Shown piece by piece: positions 1 through 8,585 of a stretch of 64,000 bases of DNA (its first letter is position 1; the number at the start of each line of letters is the position of its first letter). The notes under the pieces were generated by a model that made no database searches, was not told the DNA's origin, and saw nothing but the letters and a program-made list of their open reading frames with translations. Origin of the DNA: Martelella sp. NC20 (lineage in GTDB: Bacteria; Pseudomonadota; Alphaproteobacteria; Rhizobiales; Rhizobiaceae); NCBI RefSeq assembly GCF_013459645.1, contig NZ_CP054861.1:3088001-3152000 (forward strand). Direction: 5' to 3'. Made by a program: the position numbers and the translations under genes.

Positions 1-631
1 TCATGAAGACGAATGCGGTGGTGGCCATGAAGACGTAAGGGCCGAGGAACCAGCCGAGATAGCCGATCGACAGAAAGATCGCCCTGAGCCCGGTGTTGAA
101 ATGACGCGCGGCGATGATGTTGACCTCGGCGATCCGGGCCGCAAGCCGTTCGGCCCGTCCCCTGTCGCGTTCGGTCTCCGCCATCATCGGCAACGATCCG
201 AACAGGATGGTGTTGTAGTTGAACAGCCGGTAGGACCAGCCGAACTTGAAGAAGGAGTAGCCGAAGATCGCCGCGAGCCCGCCCGCCTTCATCTCGAAGG
301 CCGCGCGCGTGCTCGGCGCCACCAGCGGCAGGTCCTGAAACAGCGACTGCGCCGTGTCGGCTTCCCCCATCAAGGCGAAACAGCCGCCGATGGCGAAGAT
401 CGAGGTCGAGGCGAAAAACGCCGTGCCGTTCTGCAGCCCCGCCATGATCTGGGTGTCGATGATCTTCAGGTCCCGCGTCAGCGCGTTCAGCATCCAGCGC
501 TTGCGGTGGATCGACATCACCTCGGTCAGGCTGCGGCGGGAGAACGGGCGGAAACGACCGCTGACGAGGCTGTCGAACAGGAACCAGCAGCCCAGGAAGA
601 AGATAAGCGCGAATAGATCGACTGTCGTCAT
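1..631 (-). CDS. DUF599 family membrane protein (3' end outside window)
   Basis: About 210 codons are visible from an ATG at 629-631 running left off the window; the frame is still open at base 1, so the C-terminus is missing. The protein starts MTTVDLFALIFFLGCWFLFD, a first membrane segment, followed by a basic stretch (SIHRKRWMLNALTRD), a hydrophobic segment near residues 68-89, another near 121-148 (KFGWSYRLFNYN) and a last one from about 185. This order and the central NGTAFFAST stretch fit the DUF599 family of integral membrane proteins common in Rhizobiales. The function of the family is unknown. It is transcribed divergently from the small gene at 852. Confidence 0.8.
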   Translation of the reverse strand, partial: MTTVDLFALIFFLGCWFLFDSLVSGRFRPFSRRSLTEVMSIHRKRWMLNALTRDLKIIDTQIMAGLQNGTAFFASTSIFAIGGCFALMGEADTAQSLFQDLPLVAPSTRAAFEMKAGGLAAIFGYSFFKFGWSYRLFNYNTILFGSLPMMAETERDRGRAERLAARIAEVNIIAARHFNTGLRAIFLSIGYLGWFLGPYVFMATTAFVFM

Positions 632-851
632 TAACTTTCTGCCTGCGCTTTTCGGCTGTCCGATCCGGATGGCGAACGACGTTTTCGATCGCGTCGTTAC
701 CGTTTTGTCTCCTGTCTTTTACCATTGCAAGCGGACATTTTCTAAATTTTCCACGAATACCCATTGCAGTTTATGTGACAGTTTAATAAAGCGGTAACCA
801 TCCGCACGCATTCTCCCAAGGGCGTGCCGGGTCATGTCAATCGGAGTAATC

Positions 852-953
852 ATGGTAGATACCGCACACAAATCCTGTTGGGGTGTGACCCTCAGGGCTG
901 TAATCGGCTTTGGTGCTATTCTCGGACTTGCCTATCTTATCGTCGCCGTCTGA
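852..953 (+). CDS. Putative 33-residue single-pass membrane microprotein
   Basis: The short frame begins with ATG at 852, preceded by GGAG at 843-846 (5-base spacing), and ends with TGA at 951-953. An in-frame ATG at 834 would add six residues. The product has a polar N-terminus (MVDTAHKSCWG) and one hydrophobic stretch, AVIGFGAILGLAYLIVAV, long enough to cross the membrane once. A clear factor-independent terminator follows 20 bases after the stop, which supports a separate short transcript. It is not an N-terminal part of sdaA, which lies in another frame with its own start. I recognise no family; the function is unknown, and a leader-peptide role is an alternative. Confidence 0.5.
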   Translation: MVDTAHKSCWGVTLRAVIGFGAILGLAYLIVAV

Positions 954-973
954 TCGGCCCGGAATTTGAAGAG

Positions 974-1010
974 AACAACGGTGCTGCCCATTCGGGCCGC
1001 CGTTGTTTTC
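974..1010 (+). terminator. Rho-independent terminator after the small membrane ORF
   Basis: AACAACGG (974-981) pairs with CCGTTGTT (1000-1007). An inner GCCC/GGGC pairing lies within the loop, and TTTTC follows. The T tract is on the + strand, so it ends a short transcript starting before 852 and separates it from sdaA. Confidence 0.7.
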
Positions 1011-1150
1011 ATTTCCGCTATCCTCCCGCCACATTCTGCGGTTTGCGATGTCGTAGACGCATGCGGGCCATGTCGGTCCAAAGCCTGCGTGGCGGTGCCA
1101 TTTTCGCTGAAGATGGCGTAGTGTCGGGCGCGAAATCTGGAGGTGGCGGT

Positions 1151-2563
1151 TTGTTTCTGTCGGTATTCGAGGTTTTCAAGATCGGGATCGGCCCGTCGAG
1201 TTCCCACACGATGGGACCGATGTCGGCGGCCAACCGGTTTGTCGACCTGCTCGCATCGAACGACTGGCCGCGGCCTGCCGGGACCGTTGTTTCCAGGCTG
1301 AGGGTGAGCCTGCACGGCTCGCTCGCCTATACCGGCGTCGGCCATGCCAGCGACCGCGCGGTGATCCTCGGTCTTGCCGGCGAGCGGCCGGATACCGTCG
1401 ATCCGGACGAGATGCCGGAGATTCTCGAAGCAATCCGGAAAAGCGGAAAAGTCCAACCGTCGGGCCACCCCGCCTACCTGTTCGATTGCGACGAGGATGT
1501 GATCTTCGACCGCAGGCAAGCGCTGCCGGGCCACGCCAACGGCATGGCCTTTTACGCGCTCAACGCCGATGGCAATGTCCTGCTGCGCCAGGTCTACTAT
1601 TCGATCGGCGGCGGTTTCGTGCTCTCCGATACCGAGCTTGCGGCGTGGAAACAGCAAAAAACCTTTCCCGCAGCCGAAAAGACCGATGAGAATACGCCTT
1701 TCCCGTTTCGCTCCGCGAAGGAAATGCTGGAGATGGCGGGCCGCTCCGGCCTCAGCATCGCCGCCATGAAACGCGCCAACGAGGAGGCGCGGATGCCGCG
1801 CGGCGAACTCGATGCCGGGCTGGATTTGCTCTGGACGGCGATGGATGGCTGTATCGATCGCGGTCTCAAGGGCGAGGGCGAACTGCCCGGCGGGCTGCGG
1901 GTCAAGCGGCGCGCCGGCAAGCTTTACGAGAAATTGTCGCAGGCGCGGCTCTCCAACCAGTTCGACCCGATGATGGCCAATGACTGGCTGTCGATGTTCG
2001 CCATGGCCGTCAATGAGGAAAACGCAGCCGGCGGCCGGGTGGTGACAGCGCCGACCAATGGCGCGGCCGGCGTGGTGCCGGCGACGCTGCGCTATTTCCG
2101 TGAATTCCAGAAGCCGATGGGCACAGCCGCGGTCCGTGATTTCCTGCTGACGGCGGCCGCGATCGGCGGCATCATCAAGACCAATGCCTCGATTTCCGGC
2201 GCGGAAGTCGGCTGTCAGGGCGAGGTCGGCTCGGCCGCCGCGATGGCCGCCGCCGGGCTTGCCGCCGCCATGGGCGGTACGCCGGAACAGGTTGAAAACG
2301 CCGCCGAGATCGCGCTGGAACATCATCTCGGCATGACCTGCGATCCGATCGCGGGCCTGGTTCAGGTGCCCTGCATCGAGCGCAATGCGCTTGGCGCGGT
2401 CAAGGCGGTCACCGCCGCCTCGCTGGCGCTGAAGGGCGACGGCAGCCATTTCGTGCCGCTCGACAATTGCATCGAGACCATGCGCCAGACCGGCCGCGAC
2501 ATGCACGAAAAATACAAGGAGACCTCCACCGGCGGGCTCGCCGTCAATGTGGTGGATTGCTGA
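1151..2563 (+). CDS. sdaA: L-serine ammonia-lyase (serine dehydratase), single chain
   Basis: It deaminates L-serine to pyruvate and ammonia in the cytoplasm using a [4Fe-4S] cluster. The 470-residue product starts with [20 protein letters not shown], the standard N-terminus of one-chain SdaA. The start is therefore taken as TTG at 1151, preceded by GGAGG at 1139-1143; upstream in-frame ATGs near 1060-1074 would only add non-homologous residues. The substrate motif SSSHT is at 16-20. The three cluster cysteines are Cys355 (GCQGEVG), Cys397 (MTCDP) and Cys408 (VPCIERN). Length matches the family. DUF1489 follows 53 bases later and may be cotranscribed. Confidence 0.95.
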   Translation: MFLSVFEVFKIGIGPSSSHTMGPMSAANRFVDLLASNDWPRPAGTVVSRLRVSLHGSLAYTGVGHASDRAVILGLAGERPDTVDPDEMPEILEAIRKSGKVQPSGHPAYLFDCDEDVIFDRRQALPGHANGMAFYALNADGNVLLRQVYYSIGGGFVLSDTELAAWKQQKTFPAAEKTDENTPFPFRSAKEMLEMAGRSGLSIAAMKRANEEARMPRGELDAGLDLLWTAMDGCIDRGLKGEGELPGGLRVKRRAGKLYEKLSQARLSNQFDPMMANDWLSMFAMAVNEENAAGGRVVTAPTNGAAGVVPATLRYFREFQKPMGTAAVRDFLLTAAAIGGIIKTNASISGAEVGCQGEVGSAAAMAAAGLAAAMGGTPEQVENAAEIALEHHLGMTCDPIAGLVQVPCIERNALGAVKAVTAASLALKGDGSHFVPLDNCIETMRQTGRDMHEKYKETSTGGLAVNVVDC

Positions 2564-2616
2564 AGCCCGCCGAACTTCACCCTTGACTGTGCGGTCCCCC
2601 GGCGTTTGATGAGGGC

Positions 2617-3051
2617 ATGAGCCTCAATCTTCTCAAACTCTGCGTCGGCGCCACCGGCATTGACGATCTGCGCGAATGGGTGTCGCGCCGCGCGATGGCG
2701 GCAATCGCGCTCGGCCAGGAGCCGCACAGCATCCACACCACGCGAATGACGCCGAAGCGTCGCGAGGAACTAATCGATGGCGGTTCGCTCTACTGGGTCA
2801 TCAGCGGCCAGATCCGCGCCCGCCAGGCGCTGCTCGACATCGCCAATCATACCGATGGCCAGGGCATCCAGCGCTGCGACCTCATCCTGGCGCCGCAGGT
2901 GATCGACACCGTTCCCGTGCCCCGAAAACCCTTCCAGGGCTGGCGCTACCTCAAACCGGAGGACGCCCCCCGCGACCTCGACTTCGGCGATGGCGGCGGC
3001 GACATGCCGGAGGACCTGCGCGCCGAACTGGCGGAGCTGGGGTTGCTGTAG
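2617..3051 (+). CDS. DUF1489 family protein
   Basis: The 144-residue soluble protein has the family features: start MSLNLLKLCVG, the stretch TTRMTPKRREELIDGGSLYWVI cut by no gaps, a QIRARQ helix, and a C-terminal KPFQGWRYL. No signal peptide or membrane segment is present. The start ATG follows GAGGGC closely. DUF1489 is nearly confined to alphaproteobacteria and has no assigned function. It lies 53 bases downstream of sdaA in the same orientation. An intergenic repeat follows it. Confidence 0.85.
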   Translation: MSLNLLKLCVGATGIDDLREWVSRRAMAAIALGQEPHSIHTTRMTPKRREELIDGGSLYWVISGQIRARQALLDIANHTDGQGIQRCDLILAPQVIDTVPVPRKPFQGWRYLKPEDAPRDLDFGDGGGDMPEDLRAELAELGLL

Positions 3052-3159
3052 GGCAGGGGATTCTTTTTTTATGGAACTGATGAAGTCAAGCAGACCGTAG
3101 ACTCAAATGCCGCTCAAGGGCAGCGCCGTCGCATTCGGTTTAACCGCAAAGCCCCCCAG

Positions 3160-3300
3160 TCTTCTCGCCCCGGAGGGGAGAGATGTCGCGACAGCGACAG
3201 TGAGGGTCGAGTCTATCCACCCGGACGCCCTCACGTTTGGAAATGCCGCTTCACCCTCACTGTCGCTGTCGCGACATCTCTCCCGCAAGCGGGAGAGAAT
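3160..3300. repeat. RIME-like palindromic intergenic repeat
   Basis: A perfect 32-bp inverted repeat has arms at 3176-3207 and 3253-3284 (arm begins GGGAGAGATGTCGCGACAGC), separated by 45 bases. A second small palindrome with the core CTCTCCCGCAAGCGGGAGAG lies at about 3278-3297. The GC-rich CTCCCGCAAGCGGGAG core resembles the palindromes of rhizobial intergenic mosaic elements. It occupies most of the 331-base gap between DUF1489 and pykA, whose 3' ends converge here. I see no gene in the gap. Confidence 0.75.
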
Positions 3301-3382
3301 ATTGGGAGCAAGCCGCAAGGCGCTCACGCAACTCCACGTCTATCGAGCGACGGCGGCCGCTAAGCCGCCGCCCCTCAAGACC

Positions 3383-4822
3383 TCACACGCCCGAACGGCC
3401 ATCCATGCCGATATAGGCGATGCGCAGCATGTTGGTGGCGCCGGGGGTGCCGAGCGGCACGCCGGCGGAGATGATGATCCGGTCGCCGGGCTTGCCGATT
3501 TCTTCATCGACCACGATCCGGCAGGCGCCGTCGACCATGGATTCAAGATCGGTCGGCTCGTCGGCGACCACGCAGTGCAGGCCCCAGACCACGGAAAGCC
3601 GCCGGGCGGTCTTGACCACCGGCGACAGCGCCAGGATCGGCACGTTCGGCCGCTCGCGCGCGGCGCGCAGGCCGGTGGTGCCGGACGCGGTGTAGCAGAC
3701 CATGGCGGTCAGCTTCAGCGTTTCGGCGATCTCGCGCGCCGCCAGCGAGATCGCATCCGCGCCCGTCGCCTCCGGCTGCGGGCGCTGGGCGTAGAGGATC
3801 TGCGGATAAAGCTGCTCGCGCTCGATGGTCCTTGCGATCGATGCCATCGTGCTGACGGCCTCGACCGGATAGTCGCCGGCGGCCGATTCTGCCGAAAGCA
3901 TGACGGCATCAGCGCCTTCGAACACGGCTGTCGCGACGTCGGAGACTTCCGCGCGGGTGGGAACCGGCGAGGTGATCATCGATTCCAGCATCTGGGTGGC
4001 GACCACCACGGGCTTGCCGGCGGCGCGGCACAGGCGAATCAGCTTCTTCTGCAGGCCGGGCACGGTTTCCAGCGGCATTTCGACGCCGAGGTCGCCACGG
4101 GCGACCATCAGCGCGTCGCTCATCTCGATGATTTCCTCGATCCGCTCGATCGCCTGCGGCTTCTCGATCTTCGACATCAGGCCGACCTGACCACGGGCGA
4201 TCTTGCGGACTTCGGCAAGATCGTCGGGACGCTGAACGAAGGAAAGCGCCACCCAGTCGGCGTCGCCCGTTTCCAGCACTGCGTCGAGGTCGGCGCGGTC
4301 CTTTTCCGTCAGCGCGCCGACGCCGAGCAGCGTATCGGGCAGGCTGACGCCCTTGCGGTCGGAGATGCCGGTGCCGGCGATCACGGTGCATTCGATGCTC
4401 CGGCCGTCGCATTTTTCGGCGCGAAGCTGCAGCTTGCCGTCATCGATCAGCAGCCGGTGGCCGGGCTGAACTGATTGCAGGATTTCCGGATGCGGCAGGA
4501 ACACGCGCTTTTCATTGCCCGGTTCGTCGCGGTCGTCGAGCGTGAAGGTCTGGCCGACCTCGAGCTCGACCTTACCGTCGAGAAACTTGCCGACACGCAG
4601 CTTGGGGCCCTGCAGGTCGCAAAGAATGCCGATCGGCCGGCCACAGCGCGCCTCGACGTTGCGGATACGCTTGGTCAGCGTGCGCATCAGGTCGTGGCTG
4701 GCATGGCTCATATTGATTCGGAACAGGTCGGCGCCGGCCTTGTGCAGCGCCTCGATCTGCTCTTCCTCCGAGGAGGCCGGGCCGAGCGTGGCGAGAATCT
4801 TTACTTTTCTGTGACGTCTCAT
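3383..4822 (-). CDS. pykA: Pyruvate kinase
   Basis: It converts phosphoenolpyruvate and ADP to pyruvate and ATP in lower glycolysis. The 479-residue product has the N-terminal KVKILATLGPASS, the substrate arginine in FRINMSHASH, the active-site block MSKIEKPQAIERIEEII, the metal site VARGDLGVEMP and the signature ATQMLESMI...PTRAEVSD. The C-terminal regulatory domain is complete. The start is ATG at 4820-4822; a TTG just upstream is less likely. Its first base is shared with the TGA of the DUF1036 gene (TGATG), so the two are probably translationally coupled. Confidence 0.97.
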   Translation of the reverse strand: MRRHRKVKILATLGPASSEEEQIEALHKAGADLFRINMSHASHDLMRTLTKRIRNVEARCGRPIGILCDLQGPKLRVGKFLDGKVELEVGQTFTLDDRDEPGNEKRVFLPHPEILQSVQPGHRLLIDDGKLQLRAEKCDGRSIECTVIAGTGISDRKGVSLPDTLLGVGALTEKDRADLDAVLETGDADWVALSFVQRPDDLAEVRKIARGQVGLMSKIEKPQAIERIEEIIEMSDALMVARGDLGVEMPLETVPGLQKKLIRLCRAAGKPVVVATQMLESMITSPVPTRAEVSDVATAVFEGADAVMLSAESAAGDYPVEAVSTMASIARTIEREQLYPQILYAQRPQPEATGADAISLAAREIAETLKLTAMVCYTASGTTGLRAARERPNVPILALSPVVKTARRLSVVWGLHCVVADEPTDLESMVDGACRIVVDEEIGKPGDRIIISAGVPLGTPGATNMLRIAYIGMDGRSGV

Positions 4823-5319
4823 CAATTCTGACTTTCCTGGGTGGAGGGCGTGTCGGAAAGCTGAACGGTCCAGCTCTCTTCCCGCCCTGTGTCATATTCG
4901 CTAAAACCCATCTGCTGGTAACCGCGCGCGAAACAGTCCTGGACGCCGGTGATTTCGAATTCATCTTCGGCGACGCACATGTTGGTATAGCCGGTCCAGC
5001 GTCCGCTTCCGGAGGCATCCTCGGCGTAGAGATAGTAGTAGCGCGATTGAAGCGGGCCGGGCACGACGGTCGCGCAGGTGGTGGCCGGGAGTTGCCACCA
5101 TCCTTCCGAGGTCCATCCATCTTCCGCCCGGTAGCCGACCGCCACGCCGACGAGGTTGGCCGTGTCGTTGCACACGCGAAATTCCGCGTGCGCCGCGCGC
5201 GGCGACCAGAAGGCCGCGGCGAACAGGCCGGCGGCGATCATGCCGGCGACCGTCAGGCCGTGCCCCTGAAAGGCTTTGTTGGGGGAGGCGATGGGAAGAC
5301 GTTTCGGAGTTGACAGCAT
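4822..5319 (-). CDS. DUF1036 family secreted protein
   Basis: The 165-residue product begins at ATG 5317-5319 (MLSTPKRLPIASP), then has a hydrophobic signal segment ending AAHA before EFRVCNDTANLVGVAVGYR. The mature part is a small domain with paired cysteines (NDT, TTCATV, NMCVAED, QDCFARG) and an aromatic-rich QSRYYYLYAE, typical of DUF1036, a probable periplasmic domain of unknown function. Its stop overlaps the pykA start by one base, and the pair is conserved in Rhizobiales. A longer frame upstream to 5454 exists but lacks homologous character. The C-terminal tail is polar. Confidence 0.88.
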   Translation of the reverse strand: MLSTPKRLPIASPNKAFQGHGLTVAGMIAAGLFAAAFWSPRAAHAEFRVCNDTANLVGVAVGYRAEDGWTSEGWWQLPATTCATVVPGPLQSRYYYLYAEDASGSGRWTGYTNMCVAEDEFEITGVQDCFARGYQQMGFSEYDTGREESWTVQLSDTPSTQESQN

Positions 5320-5483
5320 GGGAGCCTGATCTCGTGGGACGATCCGTGATGGGTACGCATTCAATCGATTTACAGCGTTATCATAGAGCCCCGCGGCGGG
5401 CGAGGCAAATGACGCAACACACGCTTGCCGAGAGCCGGTCGTGTGTGCCATCACCCATTATCGCAAATTCCGACCGGATATCC

Positions 5484-6263
5484 ATGCCGAACATGTGTGC
5501 ATTTGAAATTTTAGATGGGGAATATGACAGCGGTTTGGTGCTGCTGGCCGATCACGCCATGGCCGCAGTGCCTGAGGAATACGGCGATCTCGGCCTCGAT
5601 CGCTCCGTGTTCGACCGTCATATCGCCTATGATATCGGGATCGAGGCATTGACGCGCGCGCTTGCCGCAAAACTTACCTGTCCCGCCGTCATGGCCACGT
5701 TTTCGCGGCTGCTGATCGATCCAAATCGCGGCGAGGACGATCCGACGCTGATCATGAGGCTCTCCGACGGCGCGATCATCCCGGCAAACCATCCGCTCTC
5801 TCCGGATGAACGCGAAAGGCGGCTTTCGTTGTATCACCGGCCCTATCACGATACGATCGATGCCGTTGTTGAAAAGGCGACCGGGGCCTCCGGGCGGCCG
5901 CCGTTGGTGATCTCGCTGCACTCGTTCACGCCCTTCTGGAAAGGCGCGGCGCGGCCATGGCATGCCGGCGTCTTGTGGGACGGCGATCCGCGCGCGGTCC
6001 GGCCGCTGATCGATGGGCTGGCCGCCATAGACGGCGTGATCGTCGGGGACAACGAGCCCTATGACGGTGCGCTGAAGGGCGATACGATGAACCGGCACTG
6101 CATGGAAAAGGGCATCGCCCACGCATTGCTGGAAGTGCGCCAGGACCTGATCGCCGAGCCCGGCGGCGTTTCGCTCTGGGCGGGGCGGATCGCCCCCATT
6201 TTGGCCGCTTTGAATGCCGATGATGCGATGCATGTGCCGCGGCATTTTCCCTCACGGGCCTGA
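5484..6263 (+). CDS. N-formylglutamate amidohydrolase family protein
   Basis: The family hydrolyses N-formyl-L-glutamate to glutamate and formate at the end of one histidine degradation route; the real substrate of this stand-alone paralogue is not shown by sequence. The 259-residue product has the family features VLLADHAMAAVPEEYG, DIGIEALTRALA, FSRLLIDPNRGEDD, YHRPYHDTID, LVISLHSFTPFW and VGDNEPYDG, holding conserved His, Arg, Asp and Glu residues. ATG 5484 is chosen because similarity starts just after it; ATG 5493 is an alternative. No hut genes are nearby. DUF1244 follows 21 bases downstream. Confidence 0.88.
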   Translation: MPNMCAFEILDGEYDSGLVLLADHAMAAVPEEYGDLGLDRSVFDRHIAYDIGIEALTRALAAKLTCPAVMATFSRLLIDPNRGEDDPTLIMRLSDGAIIPANHPLSPDERERRLSLYHRPYHDTIDAVVEKATGASGRPPLVISLHSFTPFWKGAARPWHAGVLWDGDPRAVRPLIDGLAAIDGVIVGDNEPYDGALKGDTMNRHCMEKGIAHALLEVRQDLIAEPGGVSLWAGRIAPILAALNADDAMHVPRHFPSRA

Positions 6264-6284
6264 GAAAGCAAGACGGAGACGAAC

Positions 6285-6626
6285 ATGGAAAAGCTCAGCG
6301 AAGAACAGAAGCGCGATCTGGAAGCCGCCGCGTTCCGCCGGCTCGTCGCCCATCTCGGCGCGCGCGCGGATGTGCAGAACATCGACCTGATGAACCTTGC
6401 CGGCTTTTGCCGCAACTGCCTTGCCAACTGGTATCGCGAGGCCGCCGCCGAGGATAATATTCCTATCAGCAAGGACGATGCCCGCGAAATCATCTACGGC
6501 ATGCCCTATGAGGAATGGAAGGCCCTTCACCAAGGCGAGGCGACGGACGGCCAGAAGGCCGCGTTCGAAGCTGCCCGACCGCGCGCCGGATATCGCGCCG
6601 GATCTCGCGCCCGATCTCGCGATTGA
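6285..6626 (+). CDS. DUF1244 family protein
   Basis: The 113-residue protein carries the family core: AAAFRRLVAHL, NIDLMNLAGFCRNCLANWY with two cysteines, and IIYGMPYEEWKALHQ. The function is unknown. The C-terminal tail after about residue 96 is unusual: it is Arg-rich (GYRAGSRARSRD) and encoded by three tandem 12-bp units at 6583-6618 (GCGCCGGATATC and variants). The same units in the +1 frame read PDIAPDLAPDLA, so slippage or a frameshift at the 3' end is possible. It follows the amidohydrolase gene closely, probably in one operon. Confidence 0.88.
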   Translation: MEKLSEEQKRDLEAAAFRRLVAHLGARADVQNIDLMNLAGFCRNCLANWYREAAAEDNIPISKDDAREIIYGMPYEEWKALHQGEATDGQKAAFEAARPRAGYRAGSRARSRD

Positions 6627-6725
6627 GTGGAACAATCGGTTCCTCCCGCATTATCGGCCTTGACCTTACACGCGGTTTTCGGCAGGCAGGGCCCACACAA
6701 TTTTCAGTGTCACAAGGAGTTGAGC

Positions 6726-6992
6726 ATGGCCGACGATGCACACGGCATAGCGCGCGATCAGTTGCGTTCGATCATCGAGCGGATCGAGCGTCTGGAAGAA
6801 GAAAAGAAGACGATCGCCGACGACATCAAGGATGTCTTCGCCGAGGCGAAGGGCACCGGCTTCGATACCAAGGCGCTGCGCCGTATCATCGCCTTGCGCA
6901 AGAAGGACGAGCAGGAGCGGATGGAAGAGGAAGCCGTTCTCGACACCTACATGATCGCGCTCGGCATGATCCGCGCGCCGGAAGAAGAATAG
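6726..6992 (+). CDS. gapR: GapR family nucleoid-associated protein (DUF2312)
   Basis: DUF2312 is the family of Caulobacter GapR, a small DNA-binding protein that recognises overtwisted DNA ahead of replication and transcription and helps topoisomerases. The 88-residue product starts [20 protein letters not shown], continues as a charged coiled coil ([21 protein letters not shown]) and has the basic helix [17 protein letters not shown] and MYI-type end helix. Start ATG 6726 is preceded by AAGGAG at 6713-6718. The length and layout match GapR closely; the function is inferred from the family. Confidence 0.9.
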   Translation: MADDAHGIARDQLRSIIERIERLEEEKKTIADDIKDVFAEAKGTGFDTKALRRIIALRKKDEQERMEEEAVLDTYMIALGMIRAPEEE

Positions 6993-7081
6993 ACGGCTCC
7001 GGCGTTTCAGCCGGAACACGCTTTGCCTTTGTTGTTTTCCGCGCGTCCGGAAAAGCCGGTGTCGACTTTCCCGGACGCGCC

Positions 7082-7840
7082 TTAAAATCCATCCAGAACC
7101 AGCTTCAGCCCGGCAAGCCCGGCCATGGCGTACATCAGCGGATAGAACACGTCCATCCGCATGCGCTTGATGATCATGCCGCCGGCGATGGTCGCGATCA
7201 CGGCAAAGGGCAAAAGGCTCGCCGATGCGGTGAGGTTGGGCGCGGCGAGTTCGCCCAGGAAATAATATGGCGGCAGCTTGATGAAGTTGAGGATCGCGAA
7301 GAAGCGTACGCTCGCCCCGGTATAGCTTCTCGGGTCCAGCTTGAGCGGCAGCGTATAGATCTGGAACGGCGGGCCGCCGGAATGCGAGATGAAGCTGGTA
7401 TAACCGGCGATGCCGCTCCAGAAGGTGGCGGCGACCGGTCGCTGCGGCGCGGGCGGCTTTTCGATCTTTTCGCCCGGCTTCCAGCGATCGTAGAAATACT
7501 TGCCGGCGAAGGCGAGCGTCGCGATCCCGACCAGCATGCGGGTAAGGGCGAAGGGCACGGTGGAAAATGTGTACCACCCGAGCGCCGTGCCGATCAGCGC
7601 GCCGGGCAGCAGGATCGCAAGCGTCGGCCAGTGATTGTGATGGCGCCATGTCCACAGCGCCACGATGTCCATCACGATCAGGATCGGCAGCATGATCGCA
7701 GCCGCTGTCGCCGGTTCGACGACGAAGGTGAGGATCGGCACGCCGAGCAGTGAAAGGGCGCCGCCCATGCCTCCCTTGGCAAGGCCCACGAGAATTACCG
7801 CGGGTATTGCCGCTGCATAAAAGATCGGATCGGGAAGCAT
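7082..7840 (-). CDS. TSUP family (TauE/SafE) membrane transporter
   Basis: The 252-residue polytopic membrane protein starts at ATG 7838-7840 (MLPDPIFYAAAIPAVILVGL). The repeat motifs of the TSUP family are visible: GLAKGGMGGALSLLGVPILTF near residues 17-37 and the second-half element GYTSFISHSGGPPFQIYTLP. About eight hydrophobic segments can be counted. Members export sulfite, sulfonates or other organic anions, but the substrate cannot be read from sequence. It is a lone minus-strand gene, divergent from the ThiE-like gene. The window holds a second, clearly different TSUP gene at 31587. Confidence 0.88.
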   Translation of the reverse strand: MLPDPIFYAAAIPAVILVGLAKGGMGGALSLLGVPILTFVVEPATAAAIMLPILIVMDIVALWTWRHHNHWPTLAILLPGALIGTALGWYTFSTVPFALTRMLVGIATLAFAGKYFYDRWKPGEKIEKPPAPQRPVAATFWSGIAGYTSFISHSGGPPFQIYTLPLKLDPRSYTGASVRFFAILNFIKLPPYYFLGELAAPNLTASASLLPFAVIATIAGGMIIKRMRMDVFYPLMYAMAGLAGLKLVLDGF

Positions 7841-7930
7841 GAAATCAAAGCACCTGTTGAAACTCCGCTCTAACGGATTTATCCGGGGATGGCGAGGCCC
7901 CCGGTGCGGGCGCAAAAGGGATGGACCGAT

Positions 7931-8578
7931 ATGACTGTCGAACAGGATCGTTGCCGGCTGGTGCTGGTGGTGCCCGAAATCGCCGATGCCGGCGACCAGG
8001 AACGGCGTCTGGCAGATGCGTTGCGCGGCGGCGACGTGGCCTCCGTCATTCTGCCGCAATATGGCGAGGACATCGAGGCCTTCCAGAGCCGCGCGGAACG
8101 TCTGGTGCCGGTTATCCAGGATCACGGCGCGGCGGCGCTGATTGCCGGCGACACCCGCGTCGCCGCTCGCGTCAGGGCCGACGGCATTCATGTGGCCCGC
8201 GGCGAGCTTGCCGATGCGATGGAGCGGTTCTCGCCGCGCCTGATCGTCGGCGCTGGCGGTTTGAAGGACCGCCACGCGGCGCTGGAGGTGGGCGAGGCCA
8301 ATCCCGACTATGTCTTCTTCGGCAAGCTGGACGGCGACACCCATGCGGGCCCGCATCCGAAAAACCTCGATCTTGGCGAGTGGTGGGCCTCGATGGTGGA
8401 AATTCCCTGCATCGTGATGGCCGGGAGCGATCCGGCAGGCGTCGTCGATGTTGCGCTGACCTTCGCGGAATTCGTCGCCGTCGGCAAGGCCGTGTTCGAC
8501 GCCCCCGGCGGGCCGGCCGCCATGGTGGCTGAGATCAATGCCATGCTCGACGAAAAAGCGCCACGGTTTGACGATTAG
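7931..8578 (+). CDS. Thiamine phosphate synthase (ThiE)-like protein
   Basis: The 215-residue product has a ThiE-type TIM-barrel layout: RLVLVVPEIAD, a phosphate-binding-like strand VRADGIHVARGELADA, LIVGAGGLKDRHAALEVGEANPDYVFFG split here in description, and MAGSDPAGV near the C-terminus. Canonical ThiE joins the thiazole and pyrimidine units of thiamine; this short divergent form lacks an obvious full active site, so the reaction is uncertain. The start ATG 7931 fits similarity best; an upstream start at 7889 is possible. The Sel1-repeat gene begins 8 bases after its stop, so the two are likely cotranscribed. Confidence 0.75.
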   Translation: MTVEQDRCRLVLVVPEIADAGDQERRLADALRGGDVASVILPQYGEDIEAFQSRAERLVPVIQDHGAAALIAGDTRVAARVRADGIHVARGELADAMERFSPRLIVGAGGLKDRHAALEVGEANPDYVFFGKLDGDTHAGPHPKNLDLGEWWASMVEIPCIVMAGSDPAGVVDVALTFAEFVAVGKAVFDAPGGPAAMVAEINAMLDEKAPRFDD

Positions 8579-8585
8579 AAAGGCT

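Noticed and set aside
824..1150. N-terminal extension of sdaA from 824
   Set aside because: The extension has no homologous character, overlaps the terminator at 974-1010 and the small ORF, whereas TTG 1151 has a strong ribosome site and the family N-terminus.
932..2506. A 524-codon open frame antisense to sdaA
   Set aside because: The sdaA frame has full family motifs and catalytic cysteines; the antisense frame is a by-product of high-GC codon use and has His/Arg/Gly-rich non-protein-like composition.
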